A stretch of 64,000 bases of DNA from NCBI RefSeq assembly GCF_030325625.1, contig NZ_JACAIS010000001.1:806001-870000 (forward strand). The letters are read 5' to 3'. The translations under genes and the position numbers were made by a program. The notes below the pieces were generated by a model. That model did not search any database, was not told the DNA's origin, and saw only the letters and a program-made list of their open reading frames with translations. Shown piece after piece: positions 1 to 8,101 of the stretch; position 1 is the first letter of the stretch; the number at the start of each line of letters is the position of its first letter. The DNA comes from Sphingobacterium sp. N143 (GTDB lineage: Bacteria; Bacteroidota; Bacteroidia; Sphingobacteriales; Sphingobacteriaceae).

Positions 1-1
1 G

Positions 2-577
2 AAATACCAATTTTTATCGATCACGTTGGACAAGGAAACCTTGCAACAATATGCTTTGGAAAACAAAATTGTAGCTGACAAAAAATATGTGGGCAAAAAG
101 AGATTGTTTTTTGAAGCTGATGATTTTCTTCAAAATTATTTCATCTCATTAGCTCCATACATCAACAAGAAGAAAGAAGCAACGCCACGATTGGCAGATT
201 TAAAAATCAGGGAAGCAATAGAGTTATTACTACAATGTAACCCTGATTTTAAACAAATTCTATTCGATTTTTCTGAGCCTTACAAAATGGATTTGGAAGA
301 ATTTATGAATCAAAATTATATGTTCAATGTATCCGTAGGATCTTTCGCAAAACTAACTGGAAGAAGTCTTTCAGGCTTTAAAAGAGATTTTACAAAAATA
401 TTTGATACGACACCAAAAAAATGGTTGCTGGCAAAACGTTTAGACGAAGCGCATTATTTAATCAAGCACAAAAAACAAAAACCAGCCGATTTTTATTTGG
501 ATTTAGGTTTCGAAAACCTAGCTCATTTTTATTATGCTTTCAAACAAAAGTTTGGATTAACTACAACTGATATATAA
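2..577 (+). CDS. AraC-family transcriptional regulator, 5' end cut by window
   Basis: The reading frame is open to the left edge, so the true start lies outside the window; the internal TTG at 26 is not a convincing start. The C-terminal part is an AraC-type double helix-turn-helix: a first helix region reading NVSVGSFAKLTGRSLSGFKR and a second ending in LGFENLAHFYYAFKQKFG, the family signature. The visible upstream portion (about 90 residues) should be the end of the variable ligand-sensing domain. It acts as a cytoplasmic DNA-binding regulator; the effector and targets cannot be told from what is visible. It ends 33 bp before the convergent gene at 611. Confidence 0.85.
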   Translation, partial: KYQFLSITLDKETLQQYALENKIVADKKYVGKKRLFFEADDFLQNYFISLAPYINKKKEATPRLADLKIREAIELLLQCNPDFKQILFDFSEPYKMDLEEFMNQNYMFNVSVGSFAKLTGRSLSGFKRDFTKIFDTTPKKWLLAKRLDEAHYLIKHKKQKPADFYLDLGFENLAHFYYAFKQKFGLTTTDI

Positions 578-610
578 CAGCATTTTGGAGTTGTACAACA
601 ACCACATAAA

Positions 611-985
611 TTATTCCGCTTTCTTCATAATGTATACAATACCCGACGTTCCGCCCGAACCATCACGGTTATCCGTTAGATCGATGGTATTGACCAATTC
701 ATAGCCAAGTTTTGACATATAGTTCAGTACAGCGGCATAAGATTTTTTGTTGGTCAAGATCTGAGACAACTTTTTACCTTCATCGATCTGTTTGTCCGAA
801 TCTCCTAAGTCAACATCTACCCTTAATTTATTTGACCAAAATTTCCCCTCCACATGTATGTACGCGTAAGAAAAGGTCGTATGTACCTCCTCATTTTGAG
901 AATTGATTGGAACTTGCGCTGAACTATTATTTAAGCAAAAGACAGTATGAATAATGAATAGAGCTAGTTTATACATAACCGACAT
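611..985 (-). CDS. small secreted protein of unknown function
   Basis: This 124-residue protein is not recognised. It starts with a hydrophobic segment (residues about 4-20) followed by NNSSAQ, which fits a signal peptide cleaved after SSA, so a periplasmic or exported location is likely. The rest is mixed alpha/beta in character with a charged stretch (DVDLGDSDKQIDEGKKL) and a C-terminal segment GGTSGIVYIMKKAE. It lies on the same strand 57 bp downstream of the TlpA-like gene and may share its transcript. The second Met (position 976) is an equally possible start. Confidence 0.6.
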   Translation of the reverse strand: MSVMYKLALFIIHTVFCLNNSSAQVPINSQNEEVHTTFSYAYIHVEGKFWSNKLRVDVDLGDSDKQIDEGKKLSQILTNKKSYAAVLNYMSKLGYELVNTIDLTDNRDGSGGTSGIVYIMKKAE

Positions 986-1042
986 ATTTAAAATAGATAT
1001 TATATTTTTTATGTGTTTTATATGGATTGAATGAGACAGTTG

Positions 1043-2563
1043 TTATTTTAACAGGCTATTGATAATCTCTTTCACTGCATCATTGCCAGGAAATGCGGTA
1101 AACTTATTCTTGAGCACACCATCCTTATTGTATAATAGATAAGAGGGAATACCTTCGAATCCAAAATAGTCCATCATGAAATTCCATTGAGTCTTTGTCA
1201 GATAATAATGTTCGCCACCTATTCCTTTTATTTTTTCTTCCCATAGTTGCTGGGGTGAAGAGCCGTTTGTGAGATATACAAATACAACATCCTTATCCTT
1301 AAATTCACCTTTTGTCCTTCTAAATTGGTTGATCGCCTCCAGGCAGGGCGCACACCACGTTGCCCAAAGGTCGATACATACCACCTTGTCCTGATACTTA
1401 GAAACAATGGCCTCCATGACCTTGTCTTCCGGAACGGAGGTGATGTCATTTACAACAGTTGGCGATTTTACTTTGGCCAGTTCAACTGTCTGTTGGTTTT
1501 TCCGAAACAGTATTTTTGGGATCTCCCCATTTCCCCAATAGTGCGCTATATTCTCTTTTTGCTTTTCGGAGAGCGGCTTTAACTCCTCATTAAGCTGTCG
1601 GGCAAAGGCATTGGCCACCAAAATATCATAGTATGGCCCTTCATCGAATCCAACTAAATCAGATAGAACAGCTTTTACGCCTGCCAACCAAGTAGAGATG
1701 TCGCTTTCTTCGATTGTGGGAAGCTTTAAAACTTTATTTTGGAGGATCGCATTCTGAAATTCAGAGAATGTGAAAGTATGCAGATATTGTGGGTCATTGA
1801 GATTGAAATCTTTCAAAAAACGAAAATACGAAGCGTCGATCTTTTGGATATCAGGTGTATCCGTTTTATGGCCCGTTGTATTACGATAATTATGCATCAT
1901 CTGTCTTTCGTAATCAAAGACATGGGTAATATACATAAATAAACGAAATTCCTTAGATACAGCTCCTTTAAATTCCTTGGATAGCAAGGTGTCCTTATTC
2001 AAAAAGAGCGCTAATCTCTCAGACATAATACTTTTTGCGTAATTTAAAAATTCATCAGGACTTTTATCATATAACGGTTTAGGTGCTCTGTCTGGCCTGT
2101 AGGCAACCATTTTGCCTAATATCTCCAGGCCCTGGTTCATATCACTTTGGTTCATCGTTGGCTTAACATCCATATTTTTGATGTCAAGATTTGTGTTGTA
2201 ATCTATATTGATGATTGTAGTGTTTTTATTTATTGATTTTATAATCAGTGTCTTATATGGGTTTACGCTAGAGTACAAACCGATAAAAGAAGTATCGGTT
2301 TCCACATCAAAGTCTATAGAGAAATTGCCCGATTGATCTACGAAGGCTTTCTGGCTAACGTGTTCGCCAGTAATTGGATGTGGAATAGTAACGGTGACAA
2401 AAATACTATCCTTCTTAATACCAGCGGGAACGGTTATTCTTCCCTCAATCTTAGCACGACCAGCGACGATTGCAGGCCTGTCCATGCGCATACCGATAGC
2501 CAGTTTACATGATAACAAGAACAAAAGGCCACATAAGAAAAAAGAGTTTATTTTAATCATCAT
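1043..2563 (-). CDS. TlpA-like thioredoxin-fold lipoprotein (thiol-disulfide oxidoreductase)
   Basis: The 506-residue protein has a hydrophobic leader with a lipobox-like LLSC near residue 19, so it is probably membrane-anchored and faces the periplasm. Residues about 30-130 look like a beta-rich carrier domain of the kind found N-terminal in Bacteroidota TlpA proteins. Residues about 380-506 form a TlpA/ResA-type thioredoxin fold with the active site WATWCAPC near residue 403 and the cis-Pro loop FEGIPSYLLYNKDG. The middle 250 residues are helical and unassigned. The expected role is reduction or exchange of disulfides in exported proteins; the partner is unknown. The gene is monocistronic or shares a message with the small secreted protein downstream. 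Confidence 0.85.
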   Translation of the reverse strand: MMIKINSFFLCGLLFLLSCKLAIGMRMDRPAIVAGRAKIEGRITVPAGIKKDSIFVTVTIPHPITGEHVSQKAFVDQSGNFSIDFDVETDTSFIGLYSSVNPYKTLIIKSINKNTTIINIDYNTNLDIKNMDVKPTMNQSDMNQGLEILGKMVAYRPDRAPKPLYDKSPDEFLNYAKSIMSERLALFLNKDTLLSKEFKGAVSKEFRLFMYITHVFDYERQMMHNYRNTTGHKTDTPDIQKIDASYFRFLKDFNLNDPQYLHTFTFSEFQNAILQNKVLKLPTIEESDISTWLAGVKAVLSDLVGFDEGPYYDILVANAFARQLNEELKPLSEKQKENIAHYWGNGEIPKILFRKNQQTVELAKVKSPTVVNDITSVPEDKVMEAIVSKYQDKVVCIDLWATWCAPCLEAINQFRRTKGEFKDKDVVFVYLTNGSSPQQLWEEKIKGIGGEHYYLTKTQWNFMMDYFGFEGIPSYLLYNKDGVLKNKFTAFPGNDAVKEIINSLLK

Positions 2564-2576
2564 TATTTGCTGTTGA

Positions 2577-2908
2577 ATGTTGACAGAATTCTCGTCTAGA
2601 TGTAGTTCGCTACTGTCTTTTCATTTGGTAATAATTAGCCAATAAGATAAGTAAAAATGGGTAGCTATTTTGATTATTGTAGGAATATTACACAAAAGTG
2701 TATAGGGACTGGAGACAGTGTTCCAAATACTTTGGCAGCATAACTAGCGTAAATCCGTCAATAATTGAATATTCTCTCACTACCTAGAACCATTTCTTTG
2801 GTCACAGGTTCAATCATTTAATCAGATGTCAGAAAATACAATTCAGTGTAAACGATATGGTCAGTATCGCTGTTCCTAGATAAAGAGAACTGGGTACAGA
2901 CCGTTAAA
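2577..2908. other. 332-bp intergenic region, no gene recognised
   Basis: AT-rich spacer upstream of the TlpA-like gene and of the small gene at 2909. I see no RNA gene, no long inverted repeat and no convincing reading frame in it. Confidence 0.5.
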
Positions 2909-3181
2909 ATGAAATTTGTCAAAGTAAATCGAGCCGTATTAAGAGTGTTACAGGCGCAGGGTTACAATGTGCTGGTTTCGCCTGTGGATATCCAAGATCC
3001 CCAAAATATTACCTGGAAGGCCATGACGGTAACCGATGTGGATAGTTGGATACGCTCACTCTATTGTGGGCACAAATCTACGGGTCGTCCCAATATTCTC
3101 GTTATCGACTATGTACTGGCCAATATTTCTGAAAAGTATTTATCCGGCAGTGTGTTTATAGAAAGTGATATGGTCCATTAA
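2909..3181 (+). CDS. hypothetical protein, 90 residues
   Basis: The frame starts at an ATG and encodes a soluble-looking protein that I do not recognise. It contains an ordinary alpha/beta composition (VLRVLQAQGYNVLVSPVDIQ, later PNILVIDYVLANIS), which is more protein-like than a random frame, and no antisense gene competes for this stretch. There is no signal peptide, membrane segment or metal motif. It stands alone between a divergent lipoprotein gene and a membrane-protein gene 173 bp downstream. It could be a small conserved orphan or the remains of a larger gene. Confidence 0.4.
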   Translation: MKFVKVNRAVLRVLQAQGYNVLVSPVDIQDPQNITWKAMTVTDVDSWIRSLYCGHKSTGRPNILVIDYVLANISEKYLSGSVFIESDMVH

Positions 3182-3354
3182 CGACGGTGGTGACGCTTCT
3201 ATCAAAATTCCTATGCGTTTTTATTTTAGCACTAATATAGGGTTGGAAAAGACTTTTGAACCATATGGCCAAATAATTGGACCAATCTGCAAAAAGATAA
3301 AGCTTTTTGATCTGCAATTTTGAATGATCAATAGAACATTTAAAAAATAAAATC

Positions 3355-3852
3355 ATGGGTTTATCAACTTTGGGTATTTTTCATACCGTCATTGGCATCA
3401 TCGCCATTATTGCAGCAATTCTTTCACTTATTAAAAACGGTAAAATAAATCTGGATACAACGACCGGAAAGATCTATTTCTACTTCACATTGATTTCCGC
3501 ATTGACAGCTTTAGGTCTATCAAGTGTCAAAGGCCTTAACCCTGGACATATTCTGGCCTTACTGATCGTGATTTTGGTCGCTGTAGCCTATTTTTTATAT
3601 ACCAGAAAGAAGGTCAATAACAGTTACCGCCTCATCGAGAACTTTTTGCTATCCTTCAGTTTTTTTCTTTCCTTAATTCCCACGGTCAATGAAACCCTTA
3701 GCCGGGTGCCTGTTGGAAATCCGATTGCATCCGGACCAGAAGACCCCATCATCGGCATCACCATCCTGATCATCCTAATTTTGTTTATTATTGGTTCAAT
3801 AGTACAGTTCAGGCAGCAAAAAAGGATAAACAAGCAGGGTATGACACGTTAA
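3355..3852 (+). CDS. small multi-pass membrane protein of unknown function
   Basis: The 165-residue protein has about five hydrophobic segments, near residues 8-28, 40-60, 65-83, 97-113 and 133-153, joined by short loops (KNGKINLDTTTGKIY, YTRKKVNNSYR), and a basic C-terminal tail (QFRQQKRINKQG). It is therefore an inner-membrane protein with its tail in the cytoplasm. I cannot name the family with confidence. A hairpin follows 75 bp downstream, and the AraC gene at 4081 follows in the same direction, so the two could be functionally linked. Confidence 0.65.
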   Translation: MGLSTLGIFHTVIGIIAIIAAILSLIKNGKINLDTTTGKIYFYFTLISALTALGLSSVKGLNPGHILALLIVILVAVAYFLYTRKKVNNSYRLIENFLLSFSFFLSLIPTVNETLSRVPVGNPIASGPEDPIIGITILIILILFIIGSIVQFRQQKRINKQGMTR

Positions 3853-3927
3853 AAAAAGTCTATATAGCCAGAAAAATATCCGAATAATCAACATGTATGT
3901 GGATTTGATTGCTAATTTTAACTACTT

Positions 3928-3966
3928 TACCTCCATAAAATCAGGCATCCTAGTTTTATGGAGGTA
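3928..3966 (+). terminator. hairpin downstream of the membrane-protein gene
   Basis: Perfect 13-bp inverted repeat TACCTCCATAAAA / TTTTATGGAGGTA with a 13-nt loop. There is no long T-run after it, so termination is inferred from position only. Confidence 0.5.
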
Positions 3967-4080
3967 TGATGCAAAGTACTATGCCATTTTAACAGAGGCT
4001 AGTTCAGGGGCATGTTGAATACGCTGTATTCGCTGGCAACAATGATGGTCATATCCGAGTTACTATAATAACTATTTTAC

Positions 4081-4926
4081 ATGGTTACAGACTATAAGAA
4101 ATTTGATCTCTTTGGAAAAACCCTTATTCAGAAGGTGGATTTTAAATCACCTTTTAAATTTGCTTTTCCTGTTGCAGAGCAGGCATGCTTTCTTTATATG
4201 CGAAAGGGGCAGCTGACGTTTCAATCTGAAGGTCAGCAGCAGAAAATAGAGGCCCACCGTTCGCTGTTATTGAACTGCCTGAGCTCCGATAAACAGATCC
4301 AGGAAACCAGCCGGGAAGCTGAGGGGGAAATTGTTATCGTCACCTTTCATCCCGACATCCTGAAAAAAGTATATGATCGGGAGATCCCTTTGATTTTTAA
4401 GTCCAGCAGCGAGGTAAGCAACCAAAACAGTAGTACGATCAATAACAACTTCTTAATCCAAAAATATATTGAAGGTCTGCTTTTTTACTTTGACAATCCG
4501 TCTTTGGTCAACGATGAACTTTTGGTGCTGAAATTGAAGGAAATCATCCTTTTACTAGCCCAGACCAAAGATGCAGCCCATATTCAGGTTATTCTTTCCC
4601 AGCTTTTCTCCCCAGCGGCTTATTCCTTCAAACAGATTATTGAAGCCAACCTGTTTCAGCAGTTCGGGATGGAGGAGCTTGCACAGAAAACAAACCTGAG
4701 CATTTCTTCTTTTAAACGGAAATTTAAAAAACTGTATGATGACTCGCCAGCCAATTATATCAAATCCAAGAGATTGGAAAGGGCGGCAGAACTGCTCATT
4801 GCTTCCAGTGCACGTATTACCGATATAGCATTTGATTGTGGGTTCAACGACCTGGCTAATTTTACGAAAAGTTTCCATGAACGGTATAAGCAAACCCCAA
4901 CAAATTACCGGTTAAAGGGAGGATAA
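4081..4926 (+). CDS. AraC-family transcriptional regulator
   Basis: The 281-residue protein has an N-terminal sensing domain of about 170 residues and a C-terminal AraC double helix-turn-helix (about 185-280): FGMEELAQKTNLSISSFKRK for the first and ITDIAFDCGFNDLANFTKSF for the second, followed by the usual end QTPTNYR. It resembles the cut regulator at the left edge in its HTH (SISSFKRKFKKLYDDSPANYI against SLSGFKRDFTKIFDTTPKKWL). Its targets are unknown; the membrane protein upstream on the same strand is a candidate. It ends 15 bp from the convergent DUF4382 gene. Confidence 0.88.
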   Translation: MVTDYKKFDLFGKTLIQKVDFKSPFKFAFPVAEQACFLYMRKGQLTFQSEGQQQKIEAHRSLLLNCLSSDKQIQETSREAEGEIVIVTFHPDILKKVYDREIPLIFKSSSEVSNQNSSTINNNFLIQKYIEGLLFYFDNPSLVNDELLVLKLKEIILLLAQTKDAAHIQVILSQLFSPAAYSFKQIIEANLFQQFGMEELAQKTNLSISSFKRKFKKLYDDSPANYIKSKRLERAAELLIASSARITDIAFDCGFNDLANFTKSFHERYKQTPTNYRLKGG

Positions 4927-4941
4927 TACTTTTCCTTAGCG

Positions 4942-5502
4942 TTAATCCAGTACGGCAGTGAGGGTAGGATTCATCACATATTTTCCGTTAGCTGTCCTTT
5001 CGATGAAATTTGACAGTTGGATATCGAGTACTAGGGCATGCGTATCATTTGGCAGGAGCAGCTTGTCACCGGCGATATTGATCGCAATATATGGCCCTTG
5101 TGGCATCTCGATAGGATGGGAAGAGCCATCCCTGACGATTTGATTGCCAGTCGGGGCTACCTCCAGCATAACCTCCTGTATGGTACCATGGGGGACATGG
5201 CCACTTGCGATGACGCTATCCCGTTGTACAGCCAGGATGTTTAATCTTTTATTTGCGTCAATTTTTCCACCACCTGCAGACGTGCGGGTCCATATCTGTT
5301 GGATCTCGAGATAGAGTGCATCATACTGATCACCGCTATTTTTTAATTTGACCTTTACCTGCGCCTGCTCGGGCATGGGGCTATCATCCTCATGGCAGCT
5401 GCCCCAAAGTATCAGTAGGGCGATTCCCACCAGGTAAAGCAGTGCAGTCCTGCATCGGGCAATTAACGGTGTATTCGTTGAACTAAAAATAAAGGCCATC
5501 AT
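4942..5502 (-). CDS. DUF4382-type lipoprotein
   Basis: I chose the MMAFIF start at 5502; an upstream in-frame ATG at 5565 would add 21 residues that carry no leader features. The resulting 186-residue protein has a hydrophobic segment LLYLVGIALLILWGSC ending in a lipobox-like cysteine, then a domain ending in YVMNPTLTAVLD, which is typical of DUF4382 proteins of Bacteroidota. These are anchored extracytoplasmic beta-rich proteins of unknown biochemical function. The gene is alone on this strand. Confidence 0.65.
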   Translation of the reverse strand: MMAFIFSSTNTPLIARCRTALLYLVGIALLILWGSCHEDDSPMPEQAQVKVKLKNSGDQYDALYLEIQQIWTRTSAGGGKIDANKRLNILAVQRDSVIASGHVPHGTIQEVMLEVAPTGNQIVRDGSSHPIEMPQGPYIAINIAGDKLLLPNDTHALVLDIQLSNFIERTANGKYVMNPTLTAVLD

Positions 5503-5616
5503 TCGTTTTTTGATTTGAACACAAGAACAGCGTGGATCGTTTGCTTTTTTTTCAAAGATATACATTACCCAAAAGTCGGTTTTGGCTGGCGATCACCTCA
5601 TCCCACTATGCGGTTA

Positions 5617-5892
5617 TCAAAACCAGTATTGATTCATCTGTTGTAAAAATAAGACATCCGTTATCGGATATTTTGAACTCAATACAGCATCTATGCCACA
5701 TTGAGGACATAGCGCAGTCTCACCCCCGCTAGGCTCTATCATCCAATCCACAATCTCATCTGGCGAAAATGTACTTAAGCAATAAAAACATCCACACAAA
5801 GTATTCGCCTCTATTTCTGTTCGGTGCATAGATGAGGCAAGGTGTGCATCGTTTAAAAATGCAGCATTATATTTTTGATGGTTATTATTCAC
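5617..5892 (-). CDS. small cysteine-rich (zinc-ribbon-like) cytoplasmic protein
   Basis: The 91-residue protein has two cysteine pairs, CGCFYC near residue 33 and LCPQCGID near residue 61, that would make a four-Cys zinc site. The layout (FYCLxTFSPDEI...WxxxxxETALCPxCGIDAV) matches a small conserved family usually annotated only as cytoplasmic protein. The start is a GTG at 5892; an in-frame stop lies one codon further upstream, and an internal ATG at 5829 is the alternative. It has no signal peptide. Its function is unknown. Confidence 0.65.
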   Translation of the reverse strand: MNNNHQKYNAAFLNDAHLASSMHRTEIEANTLCGCFYCLSTFSPDEIVDWMIEPSGGETALCPQCGIDAVLSSKYPITDVLFLQQMNQYWF

Positions 5893-5960
5893 CCCTTAAT
5901 GATGTTTTTAGATTAGAAAATCATAATTTGAAATCAAAACTAGTTTAGTGCAGCTACTCG

Positions 5961-6833
5961 CTAAGCATATTTTAATCCAGCACCGTACTTTTTGTCAGAC
6001 GAAGTAGTCAAGCTCATCCGATAGGCTTTAAGACTTAATCCTTTATGTCTTTTGAAAAACTTGTTGATGTGACTTTCATCTGCAAAACCAAATTCAGCTG
6101 CAATCTCATGTACTCTTCTGTCGCTGAAGCGTAAACGATGTTCAATCTGTCGAATGCGATAGCAGGAAATATAATGCTGCATGGATTCATTGCACTGCTT
6201 GCGGAAATAACTGCCCAGGTAAGTTGGCGACAAGCCGAATTGTTGGGCGATGGTTCCAATTTTCAGACGGTCGGGACAACGGATATGCTCCTGTATGTAA
6301 TTCAGTATATTTAATATACGCACATCTACATTGGCTGAAAGATTTTCCGGTTTGATAATCGAAATATTTCTGGCAGCAATAACGATAATTGCATTGACAA
6401 GGTGTCTTAACAGATCTTCCTGATAAACATTATTCTGACCAACGGCAGATCGTATAACCTCAATTAAAGAAGCAATCGCCAGTTTATCATCCCTGTTCAC
6501 CAAAATAGATCCAGAAAGATGGGACGCATAGTATAATAAACATTCAACATGGTCTATGCTTTGCCAACAGTACGTCTTGACATAACCTGGCGCAAATCGT
6601 ACAATCATAAATTCGCAAACATCTTCGAGATCAAATGTATGATAATCCTTGGGTGTGATCAGAAAAAGATCCCCAGGGGTGAAAGCCACACGGTTACCAT
6701 TGATGCCGTGGTATCCCTTGCCCGATATAACATAGACAAATTCAAAAAAATTGAACTGTCGGTCCTTTAAAGGACAGCAGTCCACTTTTTCATAATACAC
6801 CTCCAATGATTTGTAGAAATTCTCTCCGGCCAT
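5961..6833 (-). CDS. AraC-family regulator, divergent from an NADPH oxidoreductase
   Basis: I take the ATG at 6833 (MAGENFYKS) rather than the TTG at 6851. The 290-residue protein has an N-terminal cupin-like sensing domain (GINGNRVAFTPGDLFLITP around residue 45) and a C-terminal double helix-turn-helix (about 185-280; FGLSPTYLGSYFRKQ and IAAEFGFADESHINKFFKRH). It is divergent from the oxidoreductase at 6921 across only 87 bp, the classical layout of a regulator that controls its neighbour. A candidate binding site and -7 box for the neighbour lie in that gap. Confidence 0.88.
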   Translation of the reverse strand: MAGENFYKSLEVYYEKVDCCPLKDRQFNFFEFVYVISGKGYHGINGNRVAFTPGDLFLITPKDYHTFDLEDVCEFMIVRFAPGYVKTYCWQSIDHVECLLYYASHLSGSILVNRDDKLAIASLIEVIRSAVGQNNVYQEDLLRHLVNAIIVIAARNISIIKPENLSANVDVRILNILNYIQEHIRCPDRLKIGTIAQQFGLSPTYLGSYFRKQCNESMQHYISCYRIRQIEHRLRFSDRRVHEIAAEFGFADESHINKFFKRHKGLSLKAYRMSLTTSSDKKYGAGLKYA

Positions 6834-6860
6834 AAGCACAAAGATACCCAAATAGACTTG

Positions 6861-6900
6861 AAATGTACCTGTTTTAGCAGATTTTATAGGTCTATTTTTG
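6861..6900 (+). promoter_or_regulatory. AraC-type site plus -7 box for the oxidoreductase
   Basis: The -7 box TATTTTTG (6893-6900) fits the Bacteroidota consensus TAnnTTTG and lies 20 bp before the start codon. At 6861-6878 is AAATGTACCTGTTTTAGC, which matches 16 of 18 positions of the site at 41182 upstream of another araC gene. The GTTTT core ends 18 bp before the -7 box. Confidence 0.6.
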
Positions 6901-6920
6901 TATCAATCAAATAAAAAGAA

Positions 6921-7868
6921 ATGAAAGCAATTGTCCTGAAAACATTCGGCGGAATCGAACAGCTATCCTATGAAGAAATTGAAAAGCCTGAAATAAAAGC
7001 CAACGAGGTATTGATTCAGGTGAAAGCGTTAAGCATCAATCCGGTTGATGTAAAAGTGCGTAACCGACAGGCACCACTGGCCGAAGATCTGGCCAGATAT
7101 CAGCCCCTGATCCTCGGTTGGGATATTTCAGGAGAGATTATTGAAAAAGGGGCGGTGGTCACTCAGTTCGCTATCGGAGACGAGGTATTTGGAATGGTCA
7201 ATTTCCCTGGCCATGGTAGAGGCTATGCAGAGTATGTCGCGGCAAGCGCAGACCAGCTTGCACTGAAACCTCAGCATATAACCCATACCGAAGCGGCTGC
7301 AAGCACCCTGGCGGCTTTGACTGCCTGGCAAGCTTTCGATAGCTACGGTAAGTTGAGGCCAACGGACCGCGTTCTTATCCATGCAGCATCTGGAGGTGTG
7401 GGCCATTTTGCCGTTCAGATCGCCAAGTATATCGGAGCACATGTCATCGCCACAGCATCAGCAGCGAATAAAGATTTTGTTTTGGGATTGGGGGCAGACG
7501 AATATATTGACTACAGAAGTACCGCCTTTGAGAAGGTGCTGCAGCCGGTTGATTTTGTTCTTGAAGCCATCGGCGGCGTTAATTTTCAAAAATCAGTGCA
7601 GGTACTGAAGCCCTTCGGAACAATAGTGACCTTACCTTCGGGGTATACCGAGGCCGATGTATGGAAAGCCCAGGAAAAGCAGCTTCATGCCTGTTATTTT
7701 ATGTCGGTGTATTCCAATGGGGACGATATGCGTACCATCGCATCGCTATTGGAAAAAGGGGGGCTGAAACCGTACATTTCCCATATTTTCGAATTTGATG
7801 AATTGGGGAAGGCACATCAGCAGCTTGAAACAGGTCGTACCGTTGGTAAAGTTGTCGTTAAATTATAA
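6921..7868 (+). CDS. NADP-dependent quinone-oxidoreductase-like enzyme (MDR superfamily)
   Basis: The 315-residue protein has the GroES-like N-terminal domain of medium-chain dehydrogenases (about 1-120) and a Rossmann domain with the nucleotide motif ASGGVGHFAVQIAKYIGA near residue 155. The cysteines of a catalytic or structural zinc site are absent, which places it with zinc-independent quinone or enone reductases rather than alcohol dehydrogenases. It would reduce quinones or activated double bonds with NADPH in the cytoplasm; the substrate cannot be read from sequence. The divergent AraC gene is the likely regulator, and two hairpins follow. Confidence 0.85.
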   Translation: MKAIVLKTFGGIEQLSYEEIEKPEIKANEVLIQVKALSINPVDVKVRNRQAPLAEDLARYQPLILGWDISGEIIEKGAVVTQFAIGDEVFGMVNFPGHGRGYAEYVAASADQLALKPQHITHTEAAASTLAALTAWQAFDSYGKLRPTDRVLIHAASGGVGHFAVQIAKYIGAHVIATASAANKDFVLGLGADEYIDYRSTAFEKVLQPVDFVLEAIGGVNFQKSVQVLKPFGTIVTLPSGYTEADVWKAQEKQLHACYFMSVYSNGDDMRTIASLLEKGGLKPYISHIFEFDELGKAHQQLETGRTVGKVVVKL

Positions 7869-7935
7869 GCAAAGATGCATAAGTCAACATAAAGTATATA
7901 AGATATATGCACTGTTTCATAACGTGTATAATTTT

Positions 7936-7975
7936 TATAGAAATGCGGAGTTCTAAAAGACGTCGCATTTCTATA
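7936..7975 (+). terminator. terminator hairpin after the oxidoreductase
   Basis: A 12-bp inverted repeat, TATAGAAATGCG / CGCATTTCTATA, with a 16-nt loop and then TTTATTTA. Confidence 0.65.
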
Positions 7976-8033
7976 TTTATTTAGCATGACGGCTTCTATC
8001 ACCCAGGTATTTACGGTGGATGGTGCTGTAATC

Positions 8034-8077
8034 ATGTCCCCAAAAGTTTAAAGAAAAGCTTTTGGGGACATTTTATT
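8034..8077. terminator. terminator hairpin between convergent genes
   Basis: A perfect 13-bp inverted repeat, ATGTCCCCAAAAG / CTTTTGGGGACAT, followed by TTTATT on the plus strand. It sits just beyond the stop of the phospholipase gene, so it can serve either strand. Confidence 0.7.
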
Positions 8078-8101
8078 GGCATAAGGCTTAGCTTAGGCTT
8101 T

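Noticed and set aside
7985..8050. Short frame MTASITQVFTVDGAVIMSPKV between two hairpins
   Set aside because: Only 21 codons, and it overlaps the terminator stem; at best a remnant of a lost gene.
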